In this document: in pieces, positions 16,231 to 25,235 of the stretch
Layout: every line of letters starts with the position of its first letter
How positions within the stretch are numbered: the first letter of the stretch is position 1
Assembly: GCA_045639045.1 (NCBI GenBank)
Contig: JAZUCI010000131.1
Coordinates: 1-51,110 of the forward strand
Direction: 5' to 3'
DNA: 51,110 nucleotides
Source of the DNA: SIG402 sp045639045
GTDB taxonomy: Bacteria; Bacillota; Clostridia; Christensenellales; Borkfalkiaceae
Notes under the pieces: model-generated
Told to the model about the DNA's origin: nothing
Databases searched by the model: none
What the model saw: the letters and a program-made list of their open reading frames with translations, nothing else
Program-made: the position numbers and the translations under genes

Positions 16231-18474
16231 TTACCGTTTTGATTTATGCTTTTTCTTTTTATAGCGCGTGGGTTTTGCAAGCGAAAGGCGGTTTCCCTTC
16301 GGCTTCGCGCGTTTTTCTTCCTTTTTTTCTTTGAATGCGGGGGCAAATTCCTTATGAATTTTACCACCCGTTTCTTCTTCGGTAACTAAAGCGAAATCCA
16401 CCTTTCTTGCGGTTAAATCCGCGCGAAGAACGCGAATTACGATTTCGTCCCCCAAATGAAATTCGTGTTTTTTACCAAGTAACGCGAAGGTGTTTTCTTG
16501 ATAATCGTAGATATCCTTGGGGAGTTCTTCGGGGCGAATCAACCCTTCGCAAGAATCCGCCGTTTCGGCAAAGATTCCAAAGGAGGTTACCCCCGAAATG
16601 ACCGCGGGCATTTCCTTGCCAATAAAGCCGGACATATAATAAGTTTTATATAAATCGTCTACGTCCCGCTCGGTTTCATCTGCAATCCGTTCGCGCACGT
16701 TAGACTGCGCGGATGCGGATAAGCACGCTTCCTTTAGGGTACGCGCCTTTGCAATACCGCCGCGTAAAGCGGTTTTTAATACGCGATGCACCGTTAAATC
16801 GGGATAGCGACGGATGGGCGAGGTAAAGTGGCAGTACGTTTCGCTGGCAAGCCCAAAATGCCCTACGTTTTCGGGTTGGTATCTTGCCTTTTGCATACTG
16901 CGAAGCATTACGTCGTTTAACACGCGGAAATACGGTTGCCCTACCGCTAAATCCAAAAGATCCCTGAATTCCGCGGGGGAAACCTCTGCGCCAAAAGAAG
17001 CGCGAAGCCCTAACGCGGAAGCAAACGTGGAAAAAGTAAACAGTTTTTCGGGCGCGGGAGATTCGTGAACGCGGTAAACGAAAGGAATTTCCGCTTTTTC
17101 GGCGAACCTTGCCACCCCTTCGTTTGCGGCAATCATAAATTCTTCAATCAGTTTTTCCCCGTCCGCGCGCTTCCTTTCGCACACCGTAACTACGCCGTTA
17201 TCGTAGTAGATGCCCGATTCCTTTACTTCCAAATTCACCGCGCCGCGTTCGTATCTGCTATTTGATAACGCCTTTGCTAACGCGTTCATTTTAGTAAGCG
17301 TTTCGTCCGTTTTTTTATCGCCCGTGGACTTACCTTCCATTAGCCATTCGTTTACAGCGCCGTACGTTAAACGGCGGTCCGAACGAATTACGCTTTCCAT
17401 CAGTTCGCTTTTTACGGGATTTCCTTGCGCGGTAAACAAAATTTTGCAAGTTAAGGCAAGGCGGTATTCCCCTTCGTTTAGCGAACACGCGCCGTTCGAA
17501 AGGGCGGGGGGAAGCATGGGCAGTACCCGATCGGGGAAATACACGCTGGTTCCCCTTGCAAAGGCTTCCCTATCTAAAGCGCTACCCTGTTTTACGTAAT
17601 GGGTTACGTCTGCAATATGCACGTAAAGGGCTAAATACTCCCCTTCGGTTTCTAACGAAACCGCGTCGTCTATATCCCTAGTATCCGCGCCGTCGATGGT
17701 AAAGGTATATAAATCCGTAAAATTCGCGCGCGTTTCTAAATAGGGGGTAATATCTTCCTTCGCGTTTTTATCCGCTTCCTTTAATACCCCTTCGGGGAAG
17801 GATAAAGGCAAATCCGCTTCGCGTAAAATGCTTTCTTCTTCTAATAAAAGCGCGTTATCCGCGGTGAAAATTTCGGTAATTTCCCCTTCCGCGCCTTGTC
17901 CGCGAATGGGATATTCGGTGATATGCACAACCACGGTATCCCCCGTTTTTGCGCCGTAGGTTTTACCGAAAGGAATATATACGTCCCCGAAAAAGGGGTG
18001 CGCGTGGGGGGTTACAAAGCCCGTTTTACCGTTGTTTACCCCTTCAAACACGCCCGTAAGGGTTTTTAATTTGCGGTCTAATAAGGTTAAAACTTCCCCT
18101 TCGTCATTAGAGGCGGAAGCCTTTACGCTTTTGCGCGCCAAAACGGTGTCCCCATCCATTGCGCCGTGAAGGGCTTTACCGGGAACGAATAAATGCGGAA
18201 GGGAGGCGTCTTCGGGAATAAAAAAGGCAAAGCCCTTATCCCCACCTTGAATTCTGCCACGCATTGCGCCTGCGCGCGCGGAAGAAAGGTATTTTTTGTT
18301 TGCATCTAGCACGATTTCACCCTGCTTAACAAGTTCCCGCAAGGCGAAATGCAATTCTTCCTTTTCATATTCTTTATACATCCCCGCAAGCTTGCACAGT
18401 TCCTTTTCGCTGCGGAACTGATATTCCTTTTCCTTAAAGCAAGCGCGGAGTTTTTCAAGTAAGCGTTCGTTCAT
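16231..18474 (-). CDS. rnr: Ribonuclease R
   Basis: 3'-5' exoribonuclease of 747 residues that degrades structured RNA and works with tmRNA/SmpB on non-stop mRNAs. Domain order: N-terminal helix-turn-helix-like region (about 1-65), two cold-shock domains (about 70-205), the RNB catalytic domain with acidic residues D261, D264, D267, D269 and D270, an S1 domain near 625-705, and a Lys/Arg-rich tail. AAGGACG precedes the ATG. It lies between a hairpin after secG and smpB, in the classic secG-rnr-smpB order of Firmicutes. Confidence 0.97.
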   Translation of the reverse strand: MNERLLEKLRACFKEKEYQFRSEKELCKLAGMYKEYEKEELHFALRELVKQGEIVLDANKKYLSSARAGAMRGRIQGGDKGFAFFIPEDASLPHLFVPGKALHGAMDGDTVLARKSVKASASNDEGEVLTLLDRKLKTLTGVFEGVNNGKTGFVTPHAHPFFGDVYIPFGKTYGAKTGDTVVVHITEYPIRGQGAEGEITEIFTADNALLLEEESILREADLPLSFPEGVLKEADKNAKEDITPYLETRANFTDLYTFTIDGADTRDIDDAVSLETEGEYLALYVHIADVTHYVKQGSALDREAFARGTSVYFPDRVLPMLPPALSNGACSLNEGEYRLALTCKILFTAQGNPVKSELMESVIRSDRRLTYGAVNEWLMEGKSTGDKKTDETLTKMNALAKALSNSRYERGAVNLEVKESGIYYDNGVVTVCERKRADGEKLIEEFMIAANEGVARFAEKAEIPFVYRVHESPAPEKLFTFSTFASALGLRASFGAEVSPAEFRDLLDLAVGQPYFRVLNDVMLRSMQKARYQPENVGHFGLASETYCHFTSPIRRYPDLTVHRVLKTALRGGIAKARTLKEACLSASAQSNVRERIADETERDVDDLYKTYYMSGFIGKEMPAVISGVTSFGIFAETADSCEGLIRPEELPKDIYDYQENTFALLGKKHEFHLGDEIVIRVLRADLTARKVDFALVTEEETGGKIHKEFAPAFKEKKEEKRAKPKGNRLSLAKPTRYKKKKHKSKR

Positions 18475-18508
18475 ACATCGTCCTTAAAACACGCGTAAAG
18501 AAAGAAAA

Positions 18509-18531
18509 GAGGCGGTTTACAAAACCGCCTC
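18509..18531 (-). terminator. Terminator or attenuator between secG and rnr
   Basis: A perfect 10-bp stem (18509-18518 with 18522-18531), three-base loop, then TTTTCTTT on the minus strand. It should reduce, and perhaps regulate, transcription from secG into rnr-smpB-yfhO. Confidence 0.82.
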
Positions 18532-18548
18532 CCACTTCGTCTTTCGGA

Positions 18549-18845
18549 TTACGCAAGCAATTCTAATAAATAGAACCCGATGCAACATACGCCGATGCCG
18601 ATAAGGCAAACGACGGTGATGATTTTTAATACGGATTCTTTAGAGCGACCCTTGTTTTTGCTGTAAAAGGTTTCGCTGCTGCCACTAATAGCGTCAATCC
18701 CGTTGCTATTACCGTTTTGCATAATAACGCAAGCAATTGCAACCAAGGAAAGAAGCACGATAATCCCAACCAATACGGTACGGCTGATTCTCCACAAATC
18801 ATAGTATTTGAGAGGCGCTAACATCGCCTGAATAATTTCAAACAT
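18549..18845 (-). CDS. secG: Preprotein translocase subunit SecG
   Basis: Small membrane subunit of the SecYEG channel, 98 residues. Two membrane helices are visible (about 24-44 and 73-96) around the conserved hydrophilic loop containing the QNGNSNGIDAISGSSE-type segment. I prefer the ATG at 18843-18845 over the in-frame ATG at 18857, because the AAGGATGG ribosome site overlaps the upstream ATG. It opens the secG-rnr-smpB-yfhO run and has a strong promoter. Confidence 0.92.
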   Translation of the reverse strand: MFEIIQAMLAPLKYYDLWRISRTVLVGIIVLLSLVAIACVIMQNGNSNGIDAISGSSETFYSKNKGRSKESVLKIITVVCLIGIGVCCIGFYLLELLA

Positions 18846-18890
18846 TTCTATAACCATCCTTTTCGTTACTTAAATTCGCAACACTTACCA

Positions 18891-18919
18891 AGTATACCAC
18901 ATCTTTCGCGGAAAAACAA
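18891..18919 (-). promoter_or_regulatory. secG promoter
   Basis: Minus-strand TTGTTT (18914-18919), 17 bp, TATACT (18891-18896) with an extended -10 TGG. Confidence 0.8.
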
Positions 18920-18980
18920 GCGTTTTATTCCACATTTTTACCGGAAAAAGCGTTTTTTTTGCGAATTCTACCCAATTTTT

Positions 18981-20510
18981 TTAAGAAAGCAGGTTTTTAC
19001 CCGTCATTTCTTCGGGAGGATTGATGCCCATGGAAATCAAAAGCGTGGGAGCAATATCCGCCAAAATGCCGTTTGCCAAAGCCTTACCCTTAAAGCCTTC
19101 CCCTACCGCAATAAAGGGAACGGGGTTAGTGGTGTGGGCGGTGAAAGGCGATCCGTCTTCCGCAAGCATGGTATCCGCGTTGCCGTGGTCTGCCGTAATA
19201 AACAAATGGCCGCCGCGCGCCAAAATTGCATCTACAACCTTTTGCACGCAAGTATCTACCGCGTAAACCGCGCTTTCCGCTGCGCCCATAACGCCCGTAT
19301 GCCCTACCATATCGCAGTTGGCGAAGTTAAGGATGATTACGTCGTACACGTCCTTTTCAATTTCGCCAAGAACGGCGTCCGTAACTTCGTACGCGCTCAT
19401 TTCGGGTTTCAAATCGTAAGTTGCAACCTTGGGGGAAGGGATTAATACGCGTTCTTCGTTTGCGTTGGGGGCTTCTACCCCGCCGTTAAAGAAGAAGGTT
19501 ACGTGCGCGTATTTTTCGGTTTCCGCAATTCTAAGTTGCTTTTTGCCTTGCGAAGCAAGGAATTCACCCAACGTATTTTTTAAGCTTTGGGGACGGAACG
19601 CCACGGTTACGTTTTTGAACGTAGCGTCGTACTGCGTCATACATACCCAAGTTAAGTTTAATTTTTCACGGGCAAAACCCGTAAAATCGTCTTCTGCAAA
19701 CGCGCGAGAAATTTGACGCGCGCGGTCGGGACGGAAGTTAAAGAAAATTACGGAGTCCCCATCGTTTACCGTGGCAACGGGCTTGCCGTTTTCGGTAATC
19801 ACGGTGGGAAGAACGAATTCGTCCGTAACGCCCGCCGCGTAGCTTGCGCGAACGGCTTCGCTTGCGCTAACCGCGGTTGCGCCTACCCCTTCGGTAAGCA
19901 TACGGTACGCCTTTTCAACGCGATCCCAGTTGGTATCGCGGTCCATCGCGTAATATCTACCGCAAACCGAAGCGATTTTACCCGTGCCGATAGACGCCAT
20001 TTCCTTTTCCATTGCATCCAAAAAGTCTGCGCCGGAGGTGGGGGAAACGTCTCTGCCATCCATAAAGGCGTGCAAATATACGTTATCCAAACCTTGACGT
20101 TTTGCAAATTCTACAAGGGCGGTGATGTGCGTAAAGTGACTGTGAACGCCGCCATCCGAAACAAGCCCCATAAGGTGCAATTTACCGCCGTTTGCTTTGG
20201 CAAACGATACTGCTTTTAAGAAGGCTTCGTTCGCAAAAAAGTCCCCATCCTGAATGGATTTGGTGATACGGGTAAGTTCTTGATAAACGATTCTGCCCGC
20301 GCCGATGTTTAAGTGCCCTACTTCGGAGTTCCCCATTTGCCCATCGGGAAGACCAACGGACATACCGCTGGCGCCCAAAAGGGAGGTGGGATATTCGCGC
20401 ATCAACGCGTTTACGTTTTTACTGCCGGAGGTGGCGATAGCGTTCCCCTTATCGGGGTTTGCAATGCCATAGCCATCCATAATTACCAGCGCTACCGGTT
20501 TTTTAGCCAT
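18981..20510 (-). CDS. gpmI: 2,3-bisphosphoglycerate-independent phosphoglycerate mutase
   Basis: Converts 3-phosphoglycerate to 2-phosphoglycerate in glycolysis. At 509 residues it has the usual length. Metal ligand D12 is in MDGYG and the phospho-serine nucleophile S62 in GNSEVGH. The phosphatase-like half carries HADHGNADTM-type metal ligands (seen as TADHGNADTM). It lies ten bases after tpiA, so tpiA and gpmI are co-transcribed, with pgk upstream, forming a lower-glycolysis cluster. AAGGGG precedes the ATG. Confidence 0.97.
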   Translation of the reverse strand: MAKKPVALVIMDGYGIANPDKGNAIATSGSKNVNALMREYPTSLLGASGMSVGLPDGQMGNSEVGHLNIGAGRIVYQELTRITKSIQDGDFFANEAFLKAVSFAKANGGKLHLMGLVSDGGVHSHFTHITALVEFAKRQGLDNVYLHAFMDGRDVSPTSGADFLDAMEKEMASIGTGKIASVCGRYYAMDRDTNWDRVEKAYRMLTEGVGATAVSASEAVRASYAAGVTDEFVLPTVITENGKPVATVNDGDSVIFFNFRPDRARQISRAFAEDDFTGFAREKLNLTWVCMTQYDATFKNVTVAFRPQSLKNTLGEFLASQGKKQLRIAETEKYAHVTFFFNGGVEAPNANEERVLIPSPKVATYDLKPEMSAYEVTDAVLGEIEKDVYDVIILNFANCDMVGHTGVMGAAESAVYAVDTCVQKVVDAILARGGHLFITADHGNADTMLAEDGSPFTAHTTNPVPFIAVGEGFKGKALANGILADIAPTLLISMGINPPEEMTGKNLLS

Positions 20511-20520
20511 GATTTTCCCC

Positions 20521-21270
20521 TTAGTAGTTTACAACCTTGCTGAAATCTTCTGCCTTTAAGGAAGCGCCGCCGATTAAGCCGCCGTCGATTTCAGGCATGG
20601 ACATAAGTTCGCTTGCGTTTTTCGCATTCATGCTGCCGCCGTATTGAATACGGATTTCCGCGCCGCATTTAGCGCAAACTTTTTCAACCAAAGTTTTGCG
20701 GATAAACGCGATGGTTTCGTTTGCTTGTTCTTTGGTTGCGGTTCTGCCCGTACCGATTGCCCAAACGGGTTCGTAAGCAACAACGATATTTGCAGGCATA
20801 TCAAACGCGGTTAAGTTTTGGAAAGCGCCCAAAATTTGACGTTCCAACACTTCTTCGGTTTTGCCCGTTTCGCGTTCTTCTAAAGTTTCGCCAACGCAGA
20901 TAATGGGTTTTAAGCCGTTTTTAAGCGCTTGTTCTGCGCGTTTGTTTACGGTTTCATCCGTTTCTGCAAAGTATTGTCTTCTTTCGCTGTGGCCGATGAT
21001 TACGTATTCAACGCCGATTTCTTTGAGCATTTCTGCGGAAATTTCCCCCGTGAAAGCGCCTTTATCAGCAAAGTGTACGTTTTCTGCGCCAAGTTTAATG
21101 TTGGTACCTTTTACAAGTTCTGCCGCTGCGGGAAGAAGGGTGAAGGGTACGCAAATTGCTACTTCGCATTGCGCGTCCTTAACAAGGGGAATCAATTCCT
21201 TAATTAAAGCGCTGCCCGATGCGATGGTGTTGTTCATTTTCCAGTTACCAGCAATAATAGGTTTTCTCAT
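20521..21270 (-). CDS. tpiA: Triosephosphate isomerase
   Basis: TIM-barrel enzyme that interconverts dihydroxyacetone phosphate and glyceraldehyde 3-phosphate, 249 residues. Catalytic residues are visible: N9 and K11 in GNWKMN, H94 in IIGHSERR and E167 in AYEPVWAIGTG, and the phosphate-binding IQYGGSMN and GLIGGASL loops near the end. AGGAG precedes the ATG. It is the middle gene of pgk-tpiA-gpmI. Confidence 0.98.
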   Translation of the reverse strand: MRKPIIAGNWKMNNTIASGSALIKELIPLVKDAQCEVAICVPFTLLPAAAELVKGTNIKLGAENVHFADKGAFTGEISAEMLKEIGVEYVIIGHSERRQYFAETDETVNKRAEQALKNGLKPIICVGETLEERETGKTEEVLERQILGAFQNLTAFDMPANIVVAYEPVWAIGTGRTATKEQANETIAFIRKTLVEKVCAKCGAEIRIQYGGSMNAKNASELMSMPEIDGGLIGGASLKAEDFSKVVNY

Positions 21271-21347
21271 TTTCGTTCTCCTAAAATTTTTTATTCAAAG
21301 CAGGGGAAAAGCGAGAACCACGTTCCCGCCTACCCTTATTTTATTTT

Positions 21348-22661
21348 TTAGTTTTTATCGTTTAAGCATTCGATACCGGGAAGTTTTTTGCCTTCGAAGA
21401 GTTCCAAGGATGCGCCGCCGCCCGTGGAGATGTGGCTCATCTTATCCGCAAAGCCAAGGTTTGCAACTGCCGCTGCGCTATCCCCACCGCCGATGATGGT
21501 GGTTGCGCCTTCCGCGTTTGCAAGCGCTTGCGCTACCGCGATGGTACCGTTAGCAAAGCTGGGGTTTTCGAATACGCCCATGGGGCCGTTCCAAATAACC
21601 GTTTTAGCCGAAGCAACTGCGTCTGCGTACAGTTTGCAGGTCTTAGGACCGATATCCATACTTTCCTTATCTTCGGGAATCGCGGTTAAATCTACAACCG
21701 TTGCTTCTACGGGTTTATCGATAGGATCGGGGAAATTGCCAACAACCGCGTCGATGGGAAGAAGTAATTTTTTACCCAAGGTTTCCGCTTTTTTCATCAT
21801 ATCCAAGCAGTATTCGATTTTGCTTTCGTCTACCAAGGATTGACCAACCGAATAGCCTTGCGCCTTTAAGAAGGTGTAAGCCATACCGCCGCCGATGATT
21901 AAAGTATCGCATTTTTCAAGCAAGTTGTTGATAACGTTTAATTTATCCGCAATTTTTGCGCCGCCAAGGATAGCAACGAAGGGAGATACGGGGTTTTCCA
22001 AAGCGTTTGCCATAACCGAAAGTTCTTTTTCGATTAAGAAGCCGCAAACTGCCGTTTTAACGAAGCCGTATTCTACGATTGCAGCGGTGGAAGCGTGCGA
22101 ACGGTGCGCGGTACCGAACGCGTCGTTTACGTATACTTCCGCAAAGGATGCAAGTTCCTTACAGAATTCTTCCTTTCTGCCTTCTTCGCCTGCGTCGAAA
22201 CGAAGGTTTTCCAAAAGAACGCATTCGCCGTCCTTTAACGCGGCAACCTTTGCTTTTGCATCTTCCCCAACGATATCCGTTGCGAAAGCAACTTTACCGT
22301 CCAAAAGTTCGTTTAAGCGATCTGCAACGGGCTTTAAGGAATACTTTTCACGGTCCTTTAACGCCTTTTTCAAGTATTCTGCCTTTGCTGCTTCGCGTTC
22401 GCCTTCGGGAAGTTTTTCAACGGCTTTCTTTTCCTTTTTGCTTAAGCCGAAGCCTTCGGTAAACACGTTGTGGGGTTTACCCATGTGCGAGCAAAGAATT
22501 ACCTTTGCGCCGTGTTCCATCAAGTATTGGATGGTGGGAAGAGCACCGTTGATACGGTTTTCATCCGTAATTTTCCCATCCTTCATGGGAACGTTGAAGT
22601 CTACGCGTACCAGACATTTTTTGCCCTTTACGTCTACGTCTTTAATGGACATCTTGTTCAT
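21348..22661 (-). CDS. pgk: Phosphoglycerate kinase with an N-domain insertion
   Basis: Makes ATP from 1,3-bisphosphoglycerate. The substrate-binding RVDFNVP (19-25), SHMGKP, NDAFGTAHRSHAS and the nucleotide-binding IGGGDSAAA motif are all present. At 437 residues it is longer than the usual 390-400. The excess is a charged, Lys/Glu-rich insertion at about residues 74-105, between the SHMGKP loop and YSLKPVA, where standard enzymes have only a few residues. AAGGAG lies eight bases before the ATG. It is the first gene of the glycolytic cluster. Confidence 0.97.
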   Translation of the reverse strand: MNKMSIKDVDVKGKKCLVRVDFNVPMKDGKITDENRINGALPTIQYLMEHGAKVILCSHMGKPHNVFTEGFGLSKKEKKAVEKLPEGEREAAKAEYLKKALKDREKYSLKPVADRLNELLDGKVAFATDIVGEDAKAKVAALKDGECVLLENLRFDAGEEGRKEEFCKELASFAEVYVNDAFGTAHRSHASTAAIVEYGFVKTAVCGFLIEKELSVMANALENPVSPFVAILGGAKIADKLNVINNLLEKCDTLIIGGGMAYTFLKAQGYSVGQSLVDESKIEYCLDMMKKAETLGKKLLLPIDAVVGNFPDPIDKPVEATVVDLTAIPEDKESMDIGPKTCKLYADAVASAKTVIWNGPMGVFENPSFANGTIAVAQALANAEGATTIIGGGDSAAAVANLGFADKMSHISTGGGASLELFEGKKLPGIECLNDKN

Positions 22662-22714
22662 TGCTGTTTCTCCTTATATAAGTTTTATTATTAACAAAAT
22701 TTTTGTTTTTTAAG

Positions 22715-24391
22715 TTAGGCGTTGTTTCTTGCAACGCTGTTAGCCACGTTTACCATATGGTCCGCAATACGTTCCATATTGTTGGCGGTGGAAAGGTACA
22801 TCGCGCCCGTAACGGGGGTACACAAACCTTGGTTTAAGCGATCGATATGGGCGTTGCCCATGCGGTCCTTTGCGCCGTCCACCCGTTCTTCAATTTCGAT
22901 AATCGCGGGCATACGGTCAAGGCTTCTGGTATCGAAGGTATACATTACGTCCAAATAAAGGGCGCGCGAATCTTCAAACACTTGCATGATTTCCTTTTTC
23001 GCGTCGTCCGAGAATTGTAAGTTTTCTTCGCGCATACGGTCGCCGTATTCCATTAAGTTTTCGGCGTAGTCCCCAATACGTTCGATATCGCTAATTACGC
23101 GGTAGTAGGTAGAAAGGGTTTTCTTATCCTGCGTGTTGATATCCGACGCGATAATTTTTACGAGGTAGGAAGAAATTTCGCGGTTTAGGAAGTTGATGTC
23201 GTCTTCCGTTTTGTTGAATTCTTCAACCACGTCCTCCTCTGCTTCCACCAAGGAGTTTACCGCGCGTTCGTAGTTCTTAAACGCTAGGCTACCCATGTGT
23301 ATAATTTCGCTTTTTACCAAGCCAACCGCAACCATGGGGGTTTCCAAAATCAGGGGATCTAAGTATTGCAAACGGTTTTCCCCCGCTACCTTCACGCCCT
23401 TCTTATCCTTAACAATTTTGGTTGCAAGGAATACCAAGCCTTTGGTGAAGGGTAACAGGCAAAGGGTTACCACCACGTTGAAAATGGTGTGGAAGTTTGC
23501 AATTTGACGTTGAATATTCGTTCCGCTTAACGAAACCATTGCCTTTGCAATTTCGTTTTGCCAAATCAGTAAGGGAACTAAAACGATACAGCAACCGATC
23601 ACGTTGAAAAGCAGGTGAATTACCGCAGTTCTTCTTGCGTTTACGTCCGTACCCATAGCGGAAAGGATTGCCGTGATACAAGTTCCGATGTTAGAACCAA
23701 GCGTAATATACATTGCTTGTACCAAACCAAGTACGGGAATGCCCGCGCCCGAAGTAGTACCCGCCAAAACGATGACGATACTGGTTACGGTGGAAGAGCT
23801 TTGAATTAACGCAGTAAACACGATACCGATAATCAATAACAGTACGGGGTTTTTAACCGCAGAGAACACCTTGGTAATGGAAGGAACTTCATCAATCAGC
23901 ACTTTTACCGAAGAGCTCATAAATTCCAAGCCCAAGAAAATCATACCAAGGCCCATAAAAATGCGCCCCACTACGCGAACCATTTTCTTTTTTGCAACTA
24001 GCGAGCAAATGAAGCCCACCCCTGCAAGAAGAGAAAAAATTGCGGTTACGTCAAATAAATTTACGCTTTCTAAGGCTACGATTTGCGCGGTAATGGTGGT
24101 ACCGATGTTCGCCCCCATAATTACCGTTGCCGCTTGCGCCATAGTAAGCATGCCGATGTTTACGAAACCAACCAGCATTACGGTGGTTGCCGCGCTGCTT
24201 TGAATTAGCGCCGTAACCCCCATACCGATACCAACGCCCGCAATTCGGTTGTTGGTTACCTTGTTTAGCCATTTTTTAATTTTGCCGCCCGCGGCCTTTT
24301 GTAAGTTTGCGCCCATGAAGTTCATACCGAACATCAAAAGCATTAAGCCGCCGCACATTAAGAAAACTTGCTCCAAAATAGTCTGTACCAT
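22715..24391 (-). CDS. Na+/phosphate cotransporter with PhoU-like domain
   Basis: A 558-residue inner-membrane transporter of the NptA/YjbB type. Two inverted Na/Pi-cotransporter repeats each carry the QSS signature (ALIQSSAATTV and ALIQSSSTVTS) within about nine membrane helices (1-310). A soluble C-terminal PhoU-like helical domain (about 340-555) follows. It imports or exports inorganic phosphate with sodium. I prefer the ATG at 24389-24391 because GGGAG sits eight bases upstream, while the in-frame ATG at 24406 has AGG directly next to it. The promoter is near consensus with a palindrome over its -10. Confidence 0.92.
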   Translation of the reverse strand: MVQTILEQVFLMCGGLMLLMFGMNFMGANLQKAAGGKIKKWLNKVTNNRIAGVGIGMGVTALIQSSAATTVMLVGFVNIGMLTMAQAATVIMGANIGTTITAQIVALESVNLFDVTAIFSLLAGVGFICSLVAKKKMVRVVGRIFMGLGMIFLGLEFMSSSVKVLIDEVPSITKVFSAVKNPVLLLIIGIVFTALIQSSSTVTSIVIVLAGTTSGAGIPVLGLVQAMYITLGSNIGTCITAILSAMGTDVNARRTAVIHLLFNVIGCCIVLVPLLIWQNEIAKAMVSLSGTNIQRQIANFHTIFNVVVTLCLLPFTKGLVFLATKIVKDKKGVKVAGENRLQYLDPLILETPMVAVGLVKSEIIHMGSLAFKNYERAVNSLVEAEEDVVEEFNKTEDDINFLNREISSYLVKIIASDINTQDKKTLSTYYRVISDIERIGDYAENLMEYGDRMREENLQFSDDAKKEIMQVFEDSRALYLDVMYTFDTRSLDRMPAIIEIEERVDGAKDRMGNAHIDRLNQGLCTPVTGAMYLSTANNMERIADHMVNVANSVARNNA

Positions 24392-24420
24392 TTCGTTTTC
24401 TCCCATCCTAAAGTTAAACT

Positions 24421-24461
24421 CAATCTATTAGATTGTACCTTATTTCCTTTTCCTTTGTCAA
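24421..24461 (-). promoter_or_regulatory. Na/Pi transporter promoter with inverted repeat
   Basis: Minus-strand TTGACA (24456-24461), 18 bp, TACAAT (24432-24437). An inverted repeat CAATCT-ATT-AGATTG (24421-24435) overlaps the -10 and the probable transcription start, a possible operator. Confidence 0.7.
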
Positions 24462-24499
24462 ACGTTTTAAGGCGAAATGTGCTTTTTTGACAATAAAAA

Positions 24500-24530
24500 T
24501 ACGCGCACGCGTGGAAAACGCGTGCGCGTA
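24500..24530 (-). terminator. Terminator of the spoVT-to-LUD operon
   Basis: A perfect 13-bp GC-rich stem (24500-24512 with 24518-24530), 5-base loop, then TTTTTATTG on the minus strand. Confidence 0.9.
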
Positions 24531-24548
24531 GAAGGTTTTTGCCTTGGA

Positions 24549-25220
24549 TTAAAAGCCTAACGGCTCGGCAACCAAAATTACTTTGATTCTACCGGGATGC
24601 CGTTGATATGCGGAAATTAAGTATTGACAGCAAATGCGGCTTTCGGATAAGCACCCGTCGCAAGGGTAAGCGGTGCGGGATAAGGAAACGCATTCCCCCT
24701 TTTCCTTACAGTAGGTTTGCATTTGCAAGCGTTTGGTGTTAGCGGGGGCGGCAAGTTCCTTAACGCGTTTTACCGCGGCGGGAATATCCCTTACGATTTT
24801 ATTTACCCCTGCAACCACGATAACGCTTTTAGGGCCGAACGCTATGGCGGCCACGCGGTTGCCGTTGCCATCCACGTTATACAGTTCCCCGTTTTCGGTA
24901 ATGGCGTTCGTTCCCGTTAAAAATACGTCTGCGGAAAGCGCTTCCACCTGCTTTTGCAAGGCTTGTTCACGGGTTAACGTGGGATCGTAACGATCGATTA
25001 AGCGGTATTCTTCCCCTTTGATTAAGGGGAACACGTTACATTCGTTTAAGGTTTCGCTTCCCCCCAAACCGATGCTTGCGCCCACGGGAATCAGTCCCTT
25101 TACGATTTCGGCTACTTCCTCCCTACTATCCGCAAAGTATACTTCCATACGGTTTTTTCTAAGGGCGGCAGAAACCCTTTCTATTTGATTTTTCCAAACG
25201 GATTTTACGTGTTCGTTCAT
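24549..25220 (-). CDS. LUD-domain protein (DUF162, LutC-like)
   Basis: A 223-residue protein of the lactate-utilisation (LUD/DUF162) superfamily, recognised from the SIGLGGSETLNECNVF and VFLTGTNAITENGELYNVDGNGNR-type segments (seen as GGSETL and GTNAITENGELY). A Cys cluster near the C-terminus (C171, C177, C187, C190, C197, C198) could bind metal or an iron-sulfur cluster. LutC family members take part in lactate oxidation, but lutA and lutB are absent here, so this stand-alone form has no assigned substrate. It is the last gene of the long minus-strand run, 15 bases after the MgtC-like gene. Confidence 0.85.
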   Translation of the reverse strand: MNEHVKSVWKNQIERVSAALRKNRMEVYFADSREEVAEIVKGLIPVGASIGLGGSETLNECNVFPLIKGEEYRLIDRYDPTLTREQALQKQVEALSADVFLTGTNAITENGELYNVDGNGNRVAAIAFGPKSVIVVAGVNKIVRDIPAAVKRVKELAAPANTKRLQMQTYCKEKGECVSLSRTAYPCDGCLSESRICCQYLISAYQRHPGRIKVILVAEPLGF

Positions 25221-25235
25221 TGTTTTATCCCCCTA

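Noticed and set aside
21895..22713. A 272-codon plus-strand open frame opposite pgk
   Set aside because: Antisense shadow of a confident gene; low-complexity Ser/Phe/Lys-rich product with no family resemblance.
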